Part shown: in pieces, positions 37,952-49,206 of the stretch | Layout: every line of letters starts with the position of its first letter | Position numbering within the stretch: position 1 is the stretch's first letter | Source: Pseudomonas mendocina | GTDB taxonomy: Bacteria > Pseudomonadota > Gammaproteobacteria > Pseudomonadales > Pseudomonadaceae | Assembly: GCF_003008615.1 (NCBI RefSeq) | Contig: NZ_CP027657.1 | Span: 4,526,001 to 4,590,000, forward strand | DNA: 64,000 nt | Direction of reading: 5' to 3' | Notes under the pieces: generated by a model | The model's input: only the letters and a program-made list of their open reading frames with translations | The model's database searches: none | Told to the model about the DNA's origin: nothing | Made by a program: the position numbers and the translations under genes

Positions 37952-38842
37952 GTGGATTCCCGTTTGCTCGATTTTCTTTCCCGTGCCGAACAGGTACTGG
38001 AGCGCATTGAACCCCTGCTGCCTGCACTGCGTCCCGTGGTGGACTGGAACCGCAGTGTGGCCGCGCGTTGGGTGCGTGATGGCCGTAGCGGCTTCCTGCA
38101 GCCGCTGGATGTCAGTCTGGATCTGTCGCTGAGCGACCTGCTAGGCGTGGATGCCCAGCGCGAACAATTGGCGCGCAATACCCGTCAGTTCGTCAGCGGC
38201 CTGCCGGCCAACCACGCGTTGCTCTGGGGCGCTCGCGGCACCGGTAAATCGTCGCTGGTGCGTGCCTTGCTCGCCGAGCATGCCAAGGCCGGCCTGCGCC
38301 TGATCGAGATCGAGCGCGATCACCTGGCTGATCTGCCAAGGGTGGTGGAGTTGCTGGCCGGGTTGCCGCAACGTTTCGTGCTGTTCTGCGACGACCTGTC
38401 GTTCGAGGCGGGCGAGGGCGATTACCGGGTGCTCAAGAGCGTGCTCGATGGCTCGCTGGAGCAGGCTCCCGATAACGTCCTGCTGTACGCCACGTCCAAC
38501 CGTCGTCACCTGGTGCCCGAGCGTCAGAGCGACAACGAGAACTGGAAGATGGTCGATGGCGAACTACACCCCAATGAGGCGGTGGAGGACAAGATCGCGT
38601 TGTCCGACCGTTTTGGCCTCTGGCTGTCGTTCTATCCCTTCAGTCAGGAGCACTTCCTGATCGTCGTGCGTCACTGGGTGGACGTGCAGGCCCGCCAGGT
38701 CGGCCTGCAATGGAGCTGGGACGAGGCGCTGGAAAAGGCCGCCATCCGCTGGGCACTGGGTCGTGGCAACCGCAACGGCCGCTGCGCCTACCAGTTCGCC
38801 CGCCACTGGGTCGGGCTGCAACTGCTGGAGCAACAGGCATGA
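37952..38842 (+). CDS. DUF815 AAA+-like ATPase
   Basis: 296 residues from a GTG at 37952 with AAGGAG about 11 bases upstream. Walker A GARGTGKS is at 93-100, Walker B VLFCDD at 143-148, and YATSNRRHL is a sensor-1-like segment. DUF815 proteins are cytoplasmic ATPases related to the DnaC/IstB and AAA+ groups, with no defined biochemical role. It is translationally coupled to the free-methionine sulfoxide reductase gene downstream (4-base overlap). Confidence 0.88.
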   Translation: MDSRLLDFLSRAEQVLERIEPLLPALRPVVDWNRSVAARWVRDGRSGFLQPLDVSLDLSLSDLLGVDAQREQLARNTRQFVSGLPANHALLWGARGTGKSSLVRALLAEHAKAGLRLIEIERDHLADLPRVVELLAGLPQRFVLFCDDLSFEAGEGDYRVLKSVLDGSLEQAPDNVLLYATSNRRHLVPERQSDNENWKMVDGELHPNEAVEDKIALSDRFGLWLSFYPFSQEHFLIVVRHWVDVQARQVGLQWSWDEALEKAAIRWALGRGNRNGRCAYQFARHWVGLQLLEQQA

Positions 38843-39321
38843 TCGATCTTTCCCAGACAGGCTCAGGGCTCGATGGTTACTCGCTGTTGAGCGCGCAACT
38901 GCAGGCGCTGCTATCCGGCGAGCGTGACTTCATCGCCAATGCTGCACAGTTCTCGGCCTTCCTGTTTCACGAGCTGGGGGATCTGAACTGGGCTGGCTTC
39001 TATCTGGTCAAGGACGGCGAGCTGGTGCTCGGCCCGTTCCAGGGCAAGGTGGCCTGCGTGCGCATTGCCTTCGGTCGAGGCGTCTGCGGTGCGGCGGCGG
39101 CCAGCCTGCAGACGCAGCGGGTCGAGGATGTGCATGCCTTCCCCGGGCACATTGCCTGTGACAGCGCGTCGAACAGCGAGCTGGTGGTGCCATTGCTCAA
39201 GGACGGCCGTCTGATTGGCGTGCTGGATCTGGACAGCCCGCTGATTGGGCGTTTCACCGAGGTGGATCAGGCGGGGATCGAGGCGCTGGCTGCGATCTTC
39301 CTGGCGGCCAGCGACTGCTGA
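38839..39321 (+). CDS. msrC: Free methionine-(R)-sulfoxide reductase (GAF domain)
   Basis: 160 residues. One GAF domain carries the three fRMsr cysteines C73, C83 and C107 (KVACVRIAFGRGVCG and HIACDSASNS); their 10- and 24-residue spacings match E. coli MsrC. It reduces free Met-R-sulfoxide using thioredoxin. It overlaps the DUF815 gene by ATGA and probably forms an operon with it. Confidence 0.93.
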   Translation: MIDLSQTGSGLDGYSLLSAQLQALLSGERDFIANAAQFSAFLFHELGDLNWAGFYLVKDGELVLGPFQGKVACVRIAFGRGVCGAAAASLQTQRVEDVHAFPGHIACDSASNSELVVPLLKDGRLIGVLDLDSPLIGRFTEVDQAGIEALAAIFLAASDC

Positions 39322-39333
39322 ATTGTCTGCTGA

Positions 39334-40233
39334 TCAGCCTCTGACGGCGCTCGGTCGCACCACCAGCCAGAGTGCCAGGGCGATCAGCACGCTGCCGGGC
39401 AGGTAATCCCAGCTCAGGGGTTCGCCCAGCAGCAGGGCGCCCCACAGGACGCCGAAAGGTGGGATCAGGAAAGTGGTGGTGCTCGCCTTGATCGGTCCGA
39501 CATCGGCCAGCAACCGGAAGTAAAGAACGTAGGCAAAGGCGGTGCACACCAGGCCGAGGCCTGCCAGCGATAGCCACACCTCGATCCCACCCCAGCTGGC
39601 AGGCGGTTGCAATGCCAGGCTGCCAGCGAACAACGGCAACAGGAACAGGCTGGCGCCCACCAGGCTGGCGAAGGCGGTCAGGCGATTGTCCAGGCCGCCC
39701 TGCTGGCCGATCCAGCGCCGCGTCAGGAAGCCCGCGAAGCCGTAGCAGGTGGTGGCCACCAGGCAGGCACCGGCGCCCAGCAACAATTGCATGTCGAAGG
39801 CTATCGGGCCGGTGCGGGTCAGCACGGCTACGCCGAACAGACCGAGTGCGACACCGACGGCCTTGCTCGCGGTGATGCCTTCCTGAAAGAACAGTGCACC
39901 GATCAGCACGCCCATCAATGGCGTGGTGGCATTGAAAATCGCCGAGTAACCGGCCGGCAGGATCAACGCCGCCAGGCAGTACATCGCTGAGGGCAGGCCC
40001 GCGTTGATGACGCCGAGTAGCAGGCAGATGCGAAATTTGCCGCGAAAATCCCAGTCCGTACGCAGTACCAGAAGCAGTACGAGCAGGCCGATGGTGCCGA
40101 CACTGGCACGGAAGAAGGCGGTGGGCATGCTGCCCAGTTCTGGCGCCGCGACGCGCATGAACAGGAAGCTGGCGCCCCAGATGGCGGCGAGCAGGAGCAG
40201 GCGAAGGAGGTCGGCGATACGCAAGACAGGCAT
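39334..40233 (-). CDS. EamA/DMT-family transporter
   Basis: 299 residues from the ATG at 40233 ([20 protein letters not shown]). Ten membrane helices in two EamA repeats ([18 protein letters not shown] and [17 protein letters not shown]). These inner-membrane permeases export amino acids or other metabolites. The substrate is unknown. It converges on msrC, with 12 bases between the stop codons. Confidence 0.9.
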   Translation of the reverse strand: MPVLRIADLLRLLLLAAIWGASFLFMRVAAPELGSMPTAFFRASVGTIGLLVLLLVLRTDWDFRGKFRICLLLGVINAGLPSAMYCLAALILPAGYSAIFNATTPLMGVLIGALFFQEGITASKAVGVALGLFGVAVLTRTGPIAFDMQLLLGAGACLVATTCYGFAGFLTRRWIGQQGGLDNRLTAFASLVGASLFLLPLFAGSLALQPPASWGGIEVWLSLAGLGLVCTAFAYVLYFRLLADVGPIKASTTTFLIPPFGVLWGALLLGEPLSWDYLPGSVLIALALWLVVRPSAVRG

Positions 40234-40326
40234 CCGGCAGGTCGGGAGCGAGAGTGTTGCCGTTGGCCGTGGTTCTGGCAATCCGCATTGTGCTTTCGAA
40301 GTCGTGCCTGGGGCGCTTACAGCTTC

Positions 40327-40394
40327 GTAGCCCGGATGCAACCCGGGAGCGGTTTTACGGTGCGGATCCTTCCCCGGATTACATCCAGGCTACG
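40327..40394. repeat. GTAGCCCGGATGCAA-type repeat pair
   Basis: GTAGCCCGGATGCAACCCGG (from 40327) and GGATTACATCCAGGCTACG (to 40394) are inverted versions of one repeat. It lies between the divergent EamA and aceK genes. A related half-unit (CGGATTTCCTCCGGGCTAC) occurs at 52145-52163. Confidence 0.6.
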
Positions 40395-40449
40395 TTTTGT
40401 TGGCTTTACGGCTAAGCTCGGTTCACTCATTGCGCAGCGAGGCATTCGT

Positions 40450-42168
40450 ATGGGGCAACAATGGCCGGCTGGCGAGATCGCCCGCTTGATCCTCGAGGGT
40501 TTCGACGATTACCGCGAACATTTTCGCCAGATCACCGATGGCGCGCGCGCCCGCTTCGAGCAGGCACAGTGGCAGGAGGCGCAGCGCGCTTCGGCCGCGC
40601 GGATCAACCTGTACGAGGAAAAAGTCGCGCAAACCCGTGAGCGGCTGGGTCAGGGTTTCGATGCGACGCTGCTGGAGGTTGGGCAGTGGCCGTTGGTGAA
40701 GAGCGCCTATATCGCCCTGATCGATTTGCGCTTCGATGACGAACTGGCGGAAACCTGGTTCAACTCGATCTTCTGCAGCCTGTTCAGCCATGACCTGATC
40801 AGCGATGGCTGCATGTTCATCCATACCACCCGACCCTCGCTGCGCAGCCATCCATCGGCCGCGCAGACGCGCAGCTATCGACCCATGGGCGAGTTGGGCG
40901 AGGCCTTGCAGGCGATCTTCGAGGATTACCGTTTCGACGTACCCTACGAGGATCTACCGCGAGACCTGCAGCGCCTGGAGATGCAACTGCGCGCCAGCCT
41001 GCCGGACTGGATCTGCAAGGATCCAGCGCTGTGCATCGAGCTGTTCTCTTCGGTGCTTTATCGCAACAAGGGCGCCTACCTGGTGGGCCGTCTGTACACC
41101 CACGACGAGCAATGGCCACTGGCGATCCCGTTGCTGCATCAGGAGGGGCATGGCATCCAGGCCGATGCGGTGATCACGGACGAGGCCGAGGTGTCGATCA
41201 TCTTCTCCTTCACCCGCAGCTACTTCATGGTGGATGTGGCGATCCCGGCGGAGTTCGTCGGCTTCCTCAAGCGCATTCTGCCGGGCAAGCACATCGCCGA
41301 GCTGTACACCTCGATCGGTTTCTACAAGCACGGCAAGTCGGAGTTCTACCGCGCCTTGATCGGTCACCTGGCAACCACCGACGATCGTTTCATCATGGCG
41401 CCCGGTGTGCGCGGCATGGTGATGAGCGTATTTACGCTGCCGGGCTTCAATACGGTGTTCAAGATCATCAAGGATCGTTTTGCCCACGCCAAGACGGTGG
41501 ATCGCAACACGGTGATCGAGAAGTACCGTCTGGTGAAAAGTGTCGACCGTGTGGGGCGTCTGGCTGACACCCAGGAATTCTCCGACTTCCGTTTCCCCAA
41601 GGCCAAGTTCGAGCCGGAGTGTCTGGCCGAGCTGCTGGAGGTGGCGCCATCGACCGTAGTGGTGGAGGGCGATACCGTGCTGGTGCGCCATTGCTGGACG
41701 GAGCGGCGCATGACCCCGCTCAACCTCTATCTGGAAAGTGCCAACGAGGCGCAGGTGCGTGAGGCATTGGAGGATTACGGCCTGGCCATCAAGCAACTGG
41801 CGGCGGCCAATATCTTCCCCGGCGACATGCTGCTGAAGAACTTCGGCGTTACCCGTCATGGTCGCGTGGTGTTCTACGACTACGACGAGATCTGTTTTCT
41901 CACCGAGGTGAATTTCCGCCACATTCCGCCGCCGCGTTTCCCCGAGGACGAAATGAGTTCCGAGCCCTGGTACTCGGTGGGGCCGATGGATGTGTTCCCC
42001 GAAGAGTTTCCGCCCTTTCTGTTCGCCGATATCAAGCAGCGCCGTCTGTTCAGCCAACTGCACGGCAATCTGTATGACGCCGACTACTGGAAGGGCTTGC
42101 AGGAGGCGATTCGGGCGGGCAAGGTGATCGACGTGTTCCCATACCGGCGCAAAAGTCCCGTTATTTGA
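40450..42168 (+). CDS. aceK: Isocitrate dehydrogenase kinase/phosphatase
   Basis: 572 residues from ATG 40450 ([20 protein letters not shown]). The N-terminal regulatory half is followed by the kinase half with the ATP loop [20 protein letters not shown] and the VFKIIKDRF lysine segment. AceK phosphorylates and dephosphorylates isocitrate dehydrogenase to send carbon through the glyoxylate shunt. GAGG occurs near the start. Confidence 0.96.
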   Translation: MGQQWPAGEIARLILEGFDDYREHFRQITDGARARFEQAQWQEAQRASAARINLYEEKVAQTRERLGQGFDATLLEVGQWPLVKSAYIALIDLRFDDELAETWFNSIFCSLFSHDLISDGCMFIHTTRPSLRSHPSAAQTRSYRPMGELGEALQAIFEDYRFDVPYEDLPRDLQRLEMQLRASLPDWICKDPALCIELFSSVLYRNKGAYLVGRLYTHDEQWPLAIPLLHQEGHGIQADAVITDEAEVSIIFSFTRSYFMVDVAIPAEFVGFLKRILPGKHIAELYTSIGFYKHGKSEFYRALIGHLATTDDRFIMAPGVRGMVMSVFTLPGFNTVFKIIKDRFAHAKTVDRNTVIEKYRLVKSVDRVGRLADTQEFSDFRFPKAKFEPECLAELLEVAPSTVVVEGDTVLVRHCWTERRMTPLNLYLESANEAQVREALEDYGLAIKQLAAANIFPGDMLLKNFGVTRHGRVVFYDYDEICFLTEVNFRHIPPPRFPEDEMSSEPWYSVGPMDVFPEEFPPFLFADIKQRRLFSQLHGNLYDADYWKGLQEAIRAGKVIDVFPYRRKSPVI

Positions 42169-42261
42169 CCTGTACCGGTTGAAATCCGCTTTGGCAGGCC
42201 TAATCTCATAGGTGAGCCAGCAGCGCTGGTGATTCCACTCACTTGGCAGGAGGTCGTATCC

Positions 42262-42393
42262 ATGCTCGCCAAGCTGCAAGAACAAGTGCAAAACCTGCTG
42301 CAGGCCCTTGGGCTCGCCCCGCAACCCCAACCGATCCGCATCAGCCAGGCCGAGCAGGAACGCCTGCGTCGTGAGGCGCGTCAGCGCCGCTGA
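42262..42393 (+). CDS. 43-residue hypothetical protein after aceK
   Basis: AGGAGG stands 7 bases before the ATG. The product begins MLAKLQEQVQNLLQALGLAP and ends in RLRREARQRR. It has an amphipathic helix, a Pro/Gln linker and a very basic C-terminal helix. No function is known. The near-ideal RBS supports translation. Confidence 0.6.
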   Translation: MLAKLQEQVQNLLQALGLAPQPQPIRISQAEQERLRREARQRR

Positions 42394-42422
42394 GCATCCC
42401 TTCATCGACCGGATCGCCCCGC

Positions 42423-42475
42423 GTAGGGCGGGTGAAACCCGCCGGCCTGACAACGGCGGGTTGCACTCGCCCTAC
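42423..42475. repeat. Inverted REP pair, second copy
   Basis: GTAGGGCGGGTGAAACCCGC and GCGGGTTGCACTCGCCCTAC repeat the structure seen at 31647-31699 with one or two differences. Confidence 0.75.
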
Positions 42476-42500
42476 GAGTCCGCCAACCTCTTTGATGATC

Positions 42501-42547
42501 GCGGCCAAAGCCTTGCCCACATCCTTGGTGGGCCGGGCTTTGGCCGC
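42501..42547. other. Long stem-loop between convergent genes
   Basis: Outer stem GCGGCCAAAGCC/GGCTTTGGCCGC (42501-42512 and 42536-42547) and inner stem GCCCAC/GTGGGC. No T-run follows on either strand. It lies just downstream of the decarboxylase stop and of the 43-residue gene. Confidence 0.55.
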
Positions 42548-42561
42548 GACTACGTTTCACC

Positions 42562-44163
42562 TCAGGGGTGAAACGGCGCTTCTTCCATTATTTCGATCAG
42601 CAGCGGTCTATCCGTAGGCGCCTGGCGCAGCAACTCGGCCAGGTGCGCATGATCCCGTGCGCGCTCGGCGGCGCAACCAAAGCCGCGGGCGATGGCCAGT
42701 AGATCCGGCGTGTAGATGTCCACGGCAATCGGGGTGATGTCGCGGCGCTGCATGTAGCGCTTGATCTCGCCGTAACCGCTGTTGTTCCACAGTAGCACGA
42801 TGATGCCGACCCTGGCTTCGACCGCACTGGCCAGCTCGGGCAAGGTGAACTGGATGCCGCCGTCGCCCATCAGGCTGATCACCGGGCGAGACGGTTCGGC
42901 CAACTTGGCGCCGATGGCCGCCGGCAGGCCGTAGCCGAGGGTGCCGTAGCCGGTGGAGGCGTTGAACCAGCGCCGCGCGCCGTCCAGCTCCACCAGGTGG
43001 TTGCCGCTGTAGACGGTCTGCGTCGAGTCGCCGACGAAGCGAGCATCGGGCAGGGCATCGAGGATGCAGTCGAACAGCTGTCGGTAGTGCGCCCAAGCCT
43101 TGAAATTATCGGCCAGATGCTTCTGCACGGCGGCAGTGCGCTGGGCGCCGGGGCTGTGTTCGCCTGGCTGACGGGGATCGAACTCGGCCAGCAGCATGCG
43201 CATGGCCAGGCGCGCATCGCCCTGGATCGCCAGGTGCGGGGTGAAGTTGCGCTGCAGCTGTTGGCCGTCGATATCGATGCGGATCAGCCGGCCAGGCAGG
43301 CGGAAGTCGCCGTCGAACACCACGTCGTAGTCGGTCTCGCCCAGCTCGGTGCCGATGGCCAGTACCACGTCGGCCTCCAGCGCCAGGTCGCGCACCGGGC
43401 GCAGCGACTGGTTACTGCCCAGCAGCAGCGGATGGCCCGGTGGCAGCAGGCCCTTGGCGTTGATGGTCAGCGCCGTCGGTGCATCCAGCGCGGCAGCCAG
43501 GGCGCGCGCCTCGGCCTCGGCGGCGACGCAACCACCACCGAGCAGCAGCAACGGGCGTTCGGCCTGTTTGAGCAGCCCGGCGGCCTCGCGAATCAGCGTG
43601 CGGTTCGGCGCCGGGCGGCGCACCGTAGGGCGTGGCGCCAGGGACATGTGCGAGGCGTCGGCGGTGATGATGTCCAGTGGCAGCTCGATGTGCACCGGAC
43701 GTGGTCGCTCGCCCTCGAACACGGTGAAGGCGCGGGAGAGAATGGCGGGCAGCTCCTCGACCCTCATCAGGGTATGGCTGAAGGCGGTGACGCCTGCCGT
43801 CATCGCCCGCTGGTTGGGCAGCTCGTGCAGGTAGCCCTTGCCCAGGCCCAGGCGTTCGCGCTCGTTGACGCTGGAGATCACCAGCATCGGGATCGAGTCG
43901 GCGTAGGCCTGGCCCATGGCGGTGAGGATGTTGGTCATCCCCGGCCCGGTGATGATGAAGCACACGCCGGGTTTCCCCGAGACGCGCGCATAACCATCGG
44001 CCATGAAGCCGGCGCCCTGTTCGTGGCGCGGGGTGACGTGGCGGATGCCGCTGGCCGGTAGGCCACGGTAGAGCTCGACGGTGTGCACGCCGGGGATGCC
44101 GAACACGGTGTCGACGCCCCAGGCTTCGAGTTGTTTGACGAGAAATTCGCCGCAGGTGGTCAT
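42562..44163 (-). CDS. Thiamine-diphosphate decarboxylase, probable 5-guanidino-2-oxopentanoate decarboxylase
   Basis: 533 residues of the acetolactate-synthase superfamily. The catalytic Glu is E48 (TPRHEQGAGFMADG). The ThDP motif runs from LMGDGGIQFTLPE to LLWNNSGYG. Genes like this beside gbuA and an SSS symporter are annotated as 5-guanidino-2-oxopentanoate (2-ketoarginine) decarboxylase, AruI-like, whose product leads via 4-guanidinobutyraldehyde to 4-guanidinobutyrate, the GbuA substrate. It is last in the gbuA operon. Specificity is inferred from context; benzoylformate or other 2-oxoacid decarboxylation cannot be excluded. Confidence 0.85.
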   Translation of the reverse strand: MTTCGEFLVKQLEAWGVDTVFGIPGVHTVELYRGLPASGIRHVTPRHEQGAGFMADGYARVSGKPGVCFIITGPGMTNILTAMGQAYADSIPMLVISSVNERERLGLGKGYLHELPNQRAMTAGVTAFSHTLMRVEELPAILSRAFTVFEGERPRPVHIELPLDIITADASHMSLAPRPTVRRPAPNRTLIREAAGLLKQAERPLLLLGGGCVAAEAEARALAAALDAPTALTINAKGLLPPGHPLLLGSNQSLRPVRDLALEADVVLAIGTELGETDYDVVFDGDFRLPGRLIRIDIDGQQLQRNFTPHLAIQGDARLAMRMLLAEFDPRQPGEHSPGAQRTAAVQKHLADNFKAWAHYRQLFDCILDALPDARFVGDSTQTVYSGNHLVELDGARRWFNASTGYGTLGYGLPAAIGAKLAEPSRPVISLMGDGGIQFTLPELASAVEARVGIIVLLWNNSGYGEIKRYMQRRDITPIAVDIYTPDLLAIARGFGCAAERARDHAHLAELLRQAPTDRPLLIEIMEEAPFHP

Positions 44164-44259
44164 GGGCTGCTTCCTTCCGCACCGAGAGAGTAAAGGGGCG
44201 AGGGTGAGTGCATCACCTTCGCCAAATCCCGCCCGAAGGCGGGCATTGCACGAGCTGTA

Positions 44260-45642
44260 TCAGAGCGCATGGCTGACTGTGGCACTGCGCCGCGACAACA
44301 GGCTGGCGACGAAGAAGGTCGTCGTCCCGACGGCCAGGCTGTAGTAGATCGGGGTATTGGCATCCAGGCCGTCGAGGAACATGAACAGCGCGGCGGTGAG
44401 GCTGCCGAGCAGCATGCTGAGGATGGCGGCGAAGGTGCTGGCGCGTTTGAAGTAGATCGCACCCAGCAGCGGCACCAGCATGCCTCCGACCAACAGGTTA
44501 TAGGCCAGGGTCAGGGCGCTGATGACATCGCTGACGACCAGGGATATGGCCAGCACGACGATACCGAGCAGCAGGGTGAAGGCGCGATTCTTGTGCACGT
44601 CACCGTCTTCGTCCCTGCCGCCGAACAGCGGCCACAGATCCTGCGCGGCAGTGGTCGAGGCGGCCAGCAGGCCGGCGCTGGCGGTGGACATCAGCGCGGC
44701 CAGGGCGGCGGCGATGACCAGGCCGCGGATGCCATCCGGCAGGCTGTGCTGGACGATACTGGCGAAGGCGTTGTTGACGTTGTCCAGCTCTGGTAGCAAC
44801 ACCTTGGCGGCCATGCCGATCAGCGCGGCGGCCAGGCCGTAGAGCACGCAGTACAGACCAGCTGCGGTACCGGCCACACGGGCCACACGCTCGCTGCGGG
44901 CGGTGAACACGCGCTGCCAGATGTCCTGGCCGATGAAGATGCCCAGGAAGTAGATCAGGAAGTAGGTGACGATGGTGTCCCAGCCAATGCTGGTGAAGGA
45001 GAAGTAGCTGGATGGCAGGGTGGCGACCAGCGCATCCCAGCCGCCAGCTTCGCTGATCGACAGTGGCATGAGGATGAATACCAGGCCGACGGTCATGATC
45101 ATGAACTGGACGATATCGGTGAGCGTCAGCGACCACATGCCGCCGATGGTGGAGTAGGCGACCACGATACCGCCGCCGACCAGGATGGCGACCCAGAACG
45201 GCATACCGAACAGCACCTGCATCACAGTACCGATGGCGATGGTCGAGGTGGCCGCGATCATCAGTGCGTAGACCAGCATGATGACGGCACTGGCATGGCG
45301 CGCCGTGGGGTTGTAGCGGCGTTCCAGCACCTGGGTGACGGTGTATATCTTCAGTTTCAGCAGTGGCTTGGCGAGGAACAGGCTGATGCCCACGATGCCC
45401 AGGCCCAGTGCGGCGCACAGCCAGAAGCCGGAAATGCCATGCACATAGCCGAGGCGCACGGTGCCGATGGTCGACGCGCCGCCGAGCACGGTGGCCGCCA
45501 TGGTGCCGAGGTAGAAGCCTGGGCCGAGGTTGCGGCCGGCGACCAGATAGTCTTCACGGGTTTTGGCGCGACGCATGCCGTACCAGCCGAGCGTGAGCAT
45601 GGCAGCGACGTAAAGCAGAACGACGAATAGATCTAAAGCCAT
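44260..45642 (-). CDS. Sodium:solute symporter (SSS family)
   Basis: 460 residues from the ATG at 45642, with GGAGAG about 8 bases upstream. Some 13 membrane helices. SSS hallmarks are AGRNLGPGFYLGTMAATVLG in the N-terminal part and STASAGLLAASTTAAQDLW in helix 8-9. Lying between gbuA and the decarboxylase, it most likely imports a guanidino acid such as 4-guanidinobutyrate or a related amino acid with Na+. Confidence 0.88.
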   Translation of the reverse strand: MALDLFVVLLYVAAMLTLGWYGMRRAKTREDYLVAGRNLGPGFYLGTMAATVLGGASTIGTVRLGYVHGISGFWLCAALGLGIVGISLFLAKPLLKLKIYTVTQVLERRYNPTARHASAVIMLVYALMIAATSTIAIGTVMQVLFGMPFWVAILVGGGIVVAYSTIGGMWSLTLTDIVQFMIMTVGLVFILMPLSISEAGGWDALVATLPSSYFSFTSIGWDTIVTYFLIYFLGIFIGQDIWQRVFTARSERVARVAGTAAGLYCVLYGLAAALIGMAAKVLLPELDNVNNAFASIVQHSLPDGIRGLVIAAALAALMSTASAGLLAASTTAAQDLWPLFGGRDEDGDVHKNRAFTLLLGIVVLAISLVVSDVISALTLAYNLLVGGMLVPLLGAIYFKRASTFAAILSMLLGSLTAALFMFLDGLDANTPIYYSLAVGTTTFFVASLLSRRSATVSHAL

Positions 45643-45733
45643 GTTGGCTCTCCAGTTCTTGTAGTTGTTGTGGCCTGAGCAGCAAGGATCCACCCGGCGC
45701 TCAGGCGAGGCGCCGGGCTGTAGGGGGGGCGCC

Positions 45734-46693
45734 TTAGCGGCGTTGAACCCCGGGCAGGACGCAGAGCATTTCGTAGAGCAGGTTGGCGCCGAGCAGCGAG
45801 GTGTTGCCGGTGGTGTCGTAGGGCGGCGAGACCTCGACCAGGTCGCCGCCGATCAGATCCAGGCCTTGGCAGCCGCGGATGATCTCCATCGCCTGGATGG
45901 TAGTCAGGCCGCCGATTTCCGGGGTGCCGGTGCCGGGCGCCCAGGCCGGGTCGATGCCGTCGATATCGAAGGACAGGTACACCGGGCCGCCGCCGACCTT
46001 CTCGCGCACCTCGGCCATCAGCGGCGCCAGCGACTGGTGCCAGCACTCTTCGGCCTGCACCACGCGAAAGCCCTGCTTGCGGCTCCAGTTGAAGTCCTCG
46101 GCGGTATAGCCCTGGGCGCGCAGGCCGATCTGCACCACGCGCTCGCTGTCGAGCAGGCCTTCTTCCTGGGCGCGGCGGAAGGTGGTGCCGTGGGCGATCT
46201 TCTCGCCGAACATGTGATCGTTCACATCCGCATGGGCATCGACGTGCACCAGGCCGATCTTGCCGTACTTCTTGTGCAAGGCGCGCAGGATCGGCAGGGT
46301 GATGGTGTGGTCGCCGCCCAGGGTCAACGGCTTGATATCCAGCTCGACGATCTCGTCGTAGGCCTCTTCGATGATGCGCACGGCGTCGAGCAGGTTGAAG
46401 GTGTTGATCGCCACGTCGCCGATATCGGCCACGTTCAGCGAGTCGAAGGGGGCGGCGCCGGTGGCCATGTTGTACGGGCGGATCATCACCGATTGGGCGC
46501 GGATTTCGCGCGGGCCGAAGCGGGTGCCGGAGCGTAGCGAGGTGCCGATGTCCAGCGGCACGCCGACGAAGGCGACGTCGAGCTGGCGTTTTTCCTCGGG
46601 GCTCTGGATGTGCGGCAGGCGCATCATGGTGGCGATGCCGCCGAAGCGGGGCATTTCATTGCCGCCCAGGGGCTGGTGAAAGGTCTTGTCCAT
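45734..46693 (-). CDS. gbuA: Guanidinobutyrase
   Basis: 319 residues of the ureohydrolase family. It hydrolyses 4-guanidinobutyrate to 4-aminobutyrate and urea. Mn ligands: H129 (LGGDHTI), D152/H154/D156 (HVDAHADV) and D243/D245 (FDIDGIDP). The N-terminus MDKTFHQPLGGNEMPRFGG and C-terminus LLGANLLYEMLCVLPG match P. aeruginosa GbuA closely as I recall it; agmatinases differ there. The promoter region carries the palindrome at 46773-46798, suggesting control by the LysR protein encoded at 52377. Confidence 0.93.
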   Translation of the reverse strand: MDKTFHQPLGGNEMPRFGGIATMMRLPHIQSPEEKRQLDVAFVGVPLDIGTSLRSGTRFGPREIRAQSVMIRPYNMATGAAPFDSLNVADIGDVAINTFNLLDAVRIIEEAYDEIVELDIKPLTLGGDHTITLPILRALHKKYGKIGLVHVDAHADVNDHMFGEKIAHGTTFRRAQEEGLLDSERVVQIGLRAQGYTAEDFNWSRKQGFRVVQAEECWHQSLAPLMAEVREKVGGGPVYLSFDIDGIDPAWAPGTGTPEIGGLTTIQAMEIIRGCQGLDLIGGDLVEVSPPYDTTGNTSLLGANLLYEMLCVLPGVQRR

Positions 46694-46772
46694 GGGTAGG
46701 CCTCAGGCTCGTTCTGGTTGTGGCCGGATTCTTGGCCGGCCAGGTGCGGGGAAAAATCGGCTGGGGCAAAAA

Positions 46773-46798
46773 CTTACTTCAGGATTGTTTGAAGTAAG
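46773..46798. promoter_or_regulatory. Palindromic operator upstream of gbuA
   Basis: Perfect 9-bp arms CTTACTTCA/TGAAGTAAG with an 8-bp spacer, 80 bp before gbuA. The pattern TASTTCA-N8-TGAASTA also occurs at 52102-52123 beside the LysR gene. Confidence 0.75.
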
Positions 46799-46863
46799 GC
46801 TGTAAGCCACGTGTTTGCTGCGTTTTGTGGTGATGCAGAAGGTTGTGGTGCGCACACTGCCGC

Positions 46864-47582
46864 CTATTGCCGGTAGCTGGGATCTAGGCGATCGAGCTTG
46901 CGCAGCCAGGCCTTCCAGATCAGCTGGCGCTGCCATTCGGCGCCCTGCAACTGCTCGCAGGCGTGCTGCGCCAGGTGCGTAGGAATCTCGCTGCAGGGCT
47001 GGCCACCGCCGGTGGCGGCGAGCTGGATCTCGCAGGCGCGATTCAGGTAATGCATGACGTAGAAGGCATCGGCGACGCTGGCGCCGACGCTGAGCAGGCC
47101 GTGGTGGCGCAGCAGCAGGGCGATGTTGTCGCCCAGCGAGGCCTGGATGCGCACGCGCTCGTCCAGATCGAGTGCCACGCCTTCGTAGGCGTGGTAGCCC
47201 AGTCGGCCGTGGAACTCGGTGCTGATCTGGTTGAGCTGCAGCAGGCCGGCGTCCTGGGCGGCCACCGCCATGCCGGCCAGGGTATGGGTGTGGATCACGC
47301 AGTGGGCGTCGTCGCGGGCCATGTGTACGGCGCTATGGATGGTGAAACCGGCGACGTTGTAGTCGGCATTGCCCTCGACCACCTTGCCGTGCATATCCAC
47401 CACGATCAGGTCGCTGGCGCGAATCTCCTCGAAGAACAAGCCGAACGGATTGATCAGAAAGCGCGGCTCGCCGTCGCCGGGCAGGCGCACGGAAAAGTGC
47501 GTGTAGAGCGTGTCGTCCCAGCCGAACAGGGCGGCCAGGCGATAGGCCGCAGCAAGATCGCGGCGCAGGGTGGCGATGTCGT

Positions 47583-47586
<4 letters not shown>
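46864..47586 (-). CDS. Class II aldolase/adducin-family protein
   Basis: 240 residues. Zinc ligands are the His pair in CVIHTHTLAGMA and a distal His in LLRHHGLLSVG, with a Glu/Asp before them. It is overlapped at its start (ATGA) by the fused ABC transporter gene, so it is translated in the same operon. Such proteins cleave or decarboxylate sugar-like or hydroxy-acid intermediates; members also occur in ether or amino acid catabolism. It is the last gene of the TIM-oxygenase-ABC operon; its substrate is unknown. Confidence 0.85.
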
Positions 47587-49097
<1,511 letters not shown>

Positions 49098-49206
49098 ATG
49101 GGGCACCTGCGACTCAAGCCGAAAAAAGGCCGCTGGCCGGAGCGAGTACCGGCCAGCGGGGTGAAGCGGTCATGCCAGGGCGGTATCACCCGCCCAGGTT
49201 TTTGTT

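Noticed and set aside
40954..42453. Minus-strand open frame of about 500 codons
   Set aside because: Antisense to aceK. The product has no domain or motif and low-complexity His/Gln runs.
42501..42547. Rho-independent terminator for the decarboxylase operon
   Set aside because: The hairpin is strong but no T-run follows on either strand, so it is listed only as a stem-loop.
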